DNA from: Oscillospiraceae bacterium
GTDB taxonomy: Bacteria > Bacillota_A > Clostridia > Oscillospirales > Oscillospiraceae
Reading direction: 5' to 3'
Length of the DNA stretch: 47,854 nucleotides
Assembly (NCBI GenBank): GCA_017516785.1
Contig: JAFXAV010000066.1
Location: 1 to 47,854 of the forward strand
Shown here piece by piece: positions 46,478-47,854 of the stretch (within the stretch, counting starts at the first letter, position 1; the number at the start of each line of letters is the position of its first letter). A model generated the notes under the pieces. That model saw only the letters and a program-made list of their open reading frames with translations, was not told where the DNA came from and did no database searches. The position numbers and the translations under genes are program-made.

Positions 46478-47716
46478 ATGGACTACTATTTGCTTGTGGA
46501 TATGGCAACGGAGCTGGGCTATGAACTGGCCATGAGCGGTGCCGAGACTTTCCGTGTGGAGGACAGCATCTACCGGGTACTGAAAACCTACGGCATCGAA
46601 TCCGAGAGCTTTGCCATCACCAACTGTCTGACAGTCAGCATTGAGACACCCAGCGGCAAACCCATTACCCGCATGCGCCGCATCGGCTACCACGGCAACA
46701 ATATGGAATCCGTGGAGCGCTACAACGCCCTAAGCCGCCGGATCTGCGCTGAAAAACCTGAGCCGGAAGAAGCCATGCAGTGGCTGAAAGATACCAAATC
46801 CACCTGCCGGGCCTATAAGCTGCCCATGAAGCTGGTGGGCGATGCCATCGGTTCCTTCGGCTTTTCCCTGTTCTTCGGCGGAACCTTTGTTGACGGCCTC
46901 TGGGCCGCTGTCTGCGGCATTGTTCTGGGCCTGGTGGGAAAGGTTATGAGTGACCTGAAAGCCAACCCCTTCTTTGATACGATTATTTCCTCGTTCTTCA
47001 TGGCCCTGACTGCCTACATCATCGCAGGTCTTGGTCTTACGGACAATGTGGACACCGTCATCATCGGCGCGCTGATGATTCTGGTTCCCGGACTTCTCTT
47101 CACCAACGCCATGCGTGATGTGATTTACGGCGACACCAATTCCGGCATCAACAGAGTGGTGCAGGTAATCATGATCGCCGTCGCCATCGCCCTGGGTACC
47201 GCCGCAGCCTGGCAGGTGACCATTCCCATCTGGGGCCAGCCCGGCGGCGCGGAAATCGTGAAGTATTCTTTCCTCCCCCACATCATCGTCAGCTTCATCG
47301 GCTGCATCGGCTTCGCCATTTATTTCAACATCCACAGCTGGGGCGTGCTGCTCACAGCTCTGGGCGGTCTGATCACCTGGGCAGCTTATCTGATTGCCAT
47401 CAGGATGGGTGTCAGTGTAGTGGGCGCCAACTTCTGGGCCGCGGTCGTGGCCGCCATTTATTCCGAGGTCATGGCAAGAGTCCGCAAGTACCCCGCCCTT
47501 TCCTATCTGGTGGTTTCCGCATTCCCCCTGCTTCCCGGCGCGGGCATCTACTACACCACCAGTTACATCCTCCAGAACAACATGGATATGGCCTGGCAGA
47601 AGGGCGCGGAAACCGCATCCATCGCCGGTGTCATGGCCGTGGGCATCCTGCTGGTTTCCACAGGGGTGCGTGTCTACTATGTATTGAGAGGCCACCTGAA
47701 AGCGAAAAAAGCATAG
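46478..47716 (+). CDS. Threonine/serine exporter, ThrE type (fused halves)
   Basis: 412 aa. The N-terminal half (about 1-255) is ThrE_1/DUF1212: GYELAMSGAETFRVEDSIYR and SFAITNCLTVSIETPSG in the soluble start, then membrane helices from about 118 (AIGSFGFSLFFGGTFVDGLW) with VPGLLFTNAMRDVIYGDTNS. The C-terminal half (about 265-412) is ThrE_2/DUF3815 with GLITWAAYLIA, ANFWAAVVAAIYSEVMARV and FPLLPGAGIYYTT. In many bacteria these are two genes; here they are one polypeptide with about ten membrane segments. It is expected to export Thr or Ser. ATG at 46478 has GAGGG 5 bases ahead; an in-frame upstream ATG at 46466 lacks one. Confidence 0.93.
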   Translation: MDYYLLVDMATELGYELAMSGAETFRVEDSIYRVLKTYGIESESFAITNCLTVSIETPSGKPITRMRRIGYHGNNMESVERYNALSRRICAEKPEPEEAMQWLKDTKSTCRAYKLPMKLVGDAIGSFGFSLFFGGTFVDGLWAAVCGIVLGLVGKVMSDLKANPFFDTIISSFFMALTAYIIAGLGLTDNVDTVIIGALMILVPGLLFTNAMRDVIYGDTNSGINRVVQVIMIAVAIALGTAAAWQVTIPIWGQPGGAEIVKYSFLPHIIVSFIGCIGFAIYFNIHSWGVLLTALGGLITWAAYLIAIRMGVSVVGANFWAAVVAAIYSEVMARVRKYPALSYLVVSAFPLLPGAGIYYTTSYILQNNMDMAWQKGAETASIAGVMAVGILLVSTGVRVYYVLRGHLKAKKA

Positions 47717-47722
47717 TCAAGA

Positions 47723-47841
47723 CCACCGGCATAGCCGGTGGCTTGCACAGGCCCTATAAGGGCCTATTACAGCTGCGTCTTAAGACGCATGAATGGTTCG
47801 ACAACCGCAATTGATTACTGGCTGCCCCCTCCGGGGGCGGC
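47723..47841. repeat. Cluster of four hairpins at the window edge
   Basis: Four inverted repeats follow one another: CCACCGGC-ATA-GCCGGTGG (47723-47741), AGGCCCT-ATA-AGGGCCT (47749-47765), TGCGTCTTAAGACGCA (47774-47789) and GCTGCCCCC-TCC-GGGGGCGGC (47821-47841). None is followed by a clear T-run, so they are not simple terminators. No gene is seen in the last 138 bases. Such arrays of unlike hairpins are seen in REP-type elements, IS200/IS605-type flanks and structured RNAs; the window ends too soon to decide. Confidence 0.5.
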
Positions 47842-47854
47842 TTAATTATTTGCC

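Noticed and set aside
1..47854. CRISPR arrays, rRNA genes or a complete insertion sequence
   Set aside because: None was found: no regularly spaced repeats, no rRNA motifs and no transposase or integrase gene.

Overview
The window looks like a chromosomal segment of a spore-forming member of the Clostridia, most likely Oscillospirales (Oscillospiraceae/Ruminococcaceae type). The evidence is the sporulation genes (spoVAD, spoVAE, spoIIR), an AddAB exonuclease rather than RecBCD, a T-box leader in front of cysS, the MEP-pathway kinase ispE, frequent TTG and GTG starts, and strong Shine-Dalgarno (SD) sites throughout. Species is inferred, not proven. No prophage, complete insertion sequence, CRISPR array or rRNA is visible.

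Layout. 1-5.0 kb: the end of an MFS transporter, then a leftward operon of M32 carboxypeptidase, pfkB-type kinase, nnrD, lipoprotein, mazF-type toxin and a small conserved protein. 5.0-7.2 kb: rightward spoVAD-spoVAE under a forespore-type promoter, followed by a 38-residue Asn/Gln-rich microprotein, then a divergent pair of small DNA-binding-type proteins (a ribbon-helix-helix-like ORF with an apparent ATT start, and an XRE regulator). 7.2-15.6 kb: leftward addB-addA, spoIIR (SigF-type promoter) and ispE. 15.7-20.2 kb: DUF378 protein and a divergent pair of membrane proteins, one zinc-ribbon/TM/Big2 and one kinase/TM/fibronectin-III-like. 20.2-25.3 kb: amidohydrolase, HD-domain protein and M20 peptidase; a probable stand-alone small RNA; a surface 5'-nucleotidase.

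25.4-29.2 kb: acetyltransferase, potassium channel, FUSC-type membrane protein, tRNA-Ser(CGA) with an adjacent partial copy of its 3' end plus a hairpin-rich 100-bp element, a Cys-rich small protein and an RluA-type pseudouridine synthase. 29.3-31.9 kb: D-2-hydroxyacid dehydrogenase and a cytosolic clan-A glycoside hydrolase. 32.2-37.8 kb: a T-box-controlled operon cysS-polA-rimI-tsaD whose genes overlap by 4 nt at each junction. 37.9-38.5 kb: an ECF sigma-factor stump fused to an unrelated domain. 38.5-42.5 kb: aminotransferase, AGCS symporter, ArsC-family protein, truA and a micro-ORF. 42.5-45.5 kb: copper ATPase copA with a C-terminal CopZ-like domain carrying its own ribosome site and start codon, divergent from an HxlR-type regulator with a Cys-rich tail. 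45.5-47.9 kb: DegV protein, fused ThrE-type exporter and a four-hairpin cluster at the edge.

The most interesting candidates are the nested CopZ start inside copA, the sigma-factor stump fusion, the tRNA-derived hairpin element, the N/Q-rich spore-locus microprotein, the consensus-promoter small RNA at 23.2-23.4 kb, and the divergent kinase/zinc-ribbon receptor pair. All functional statements rest on reading motifs by eye; no database search was possible.
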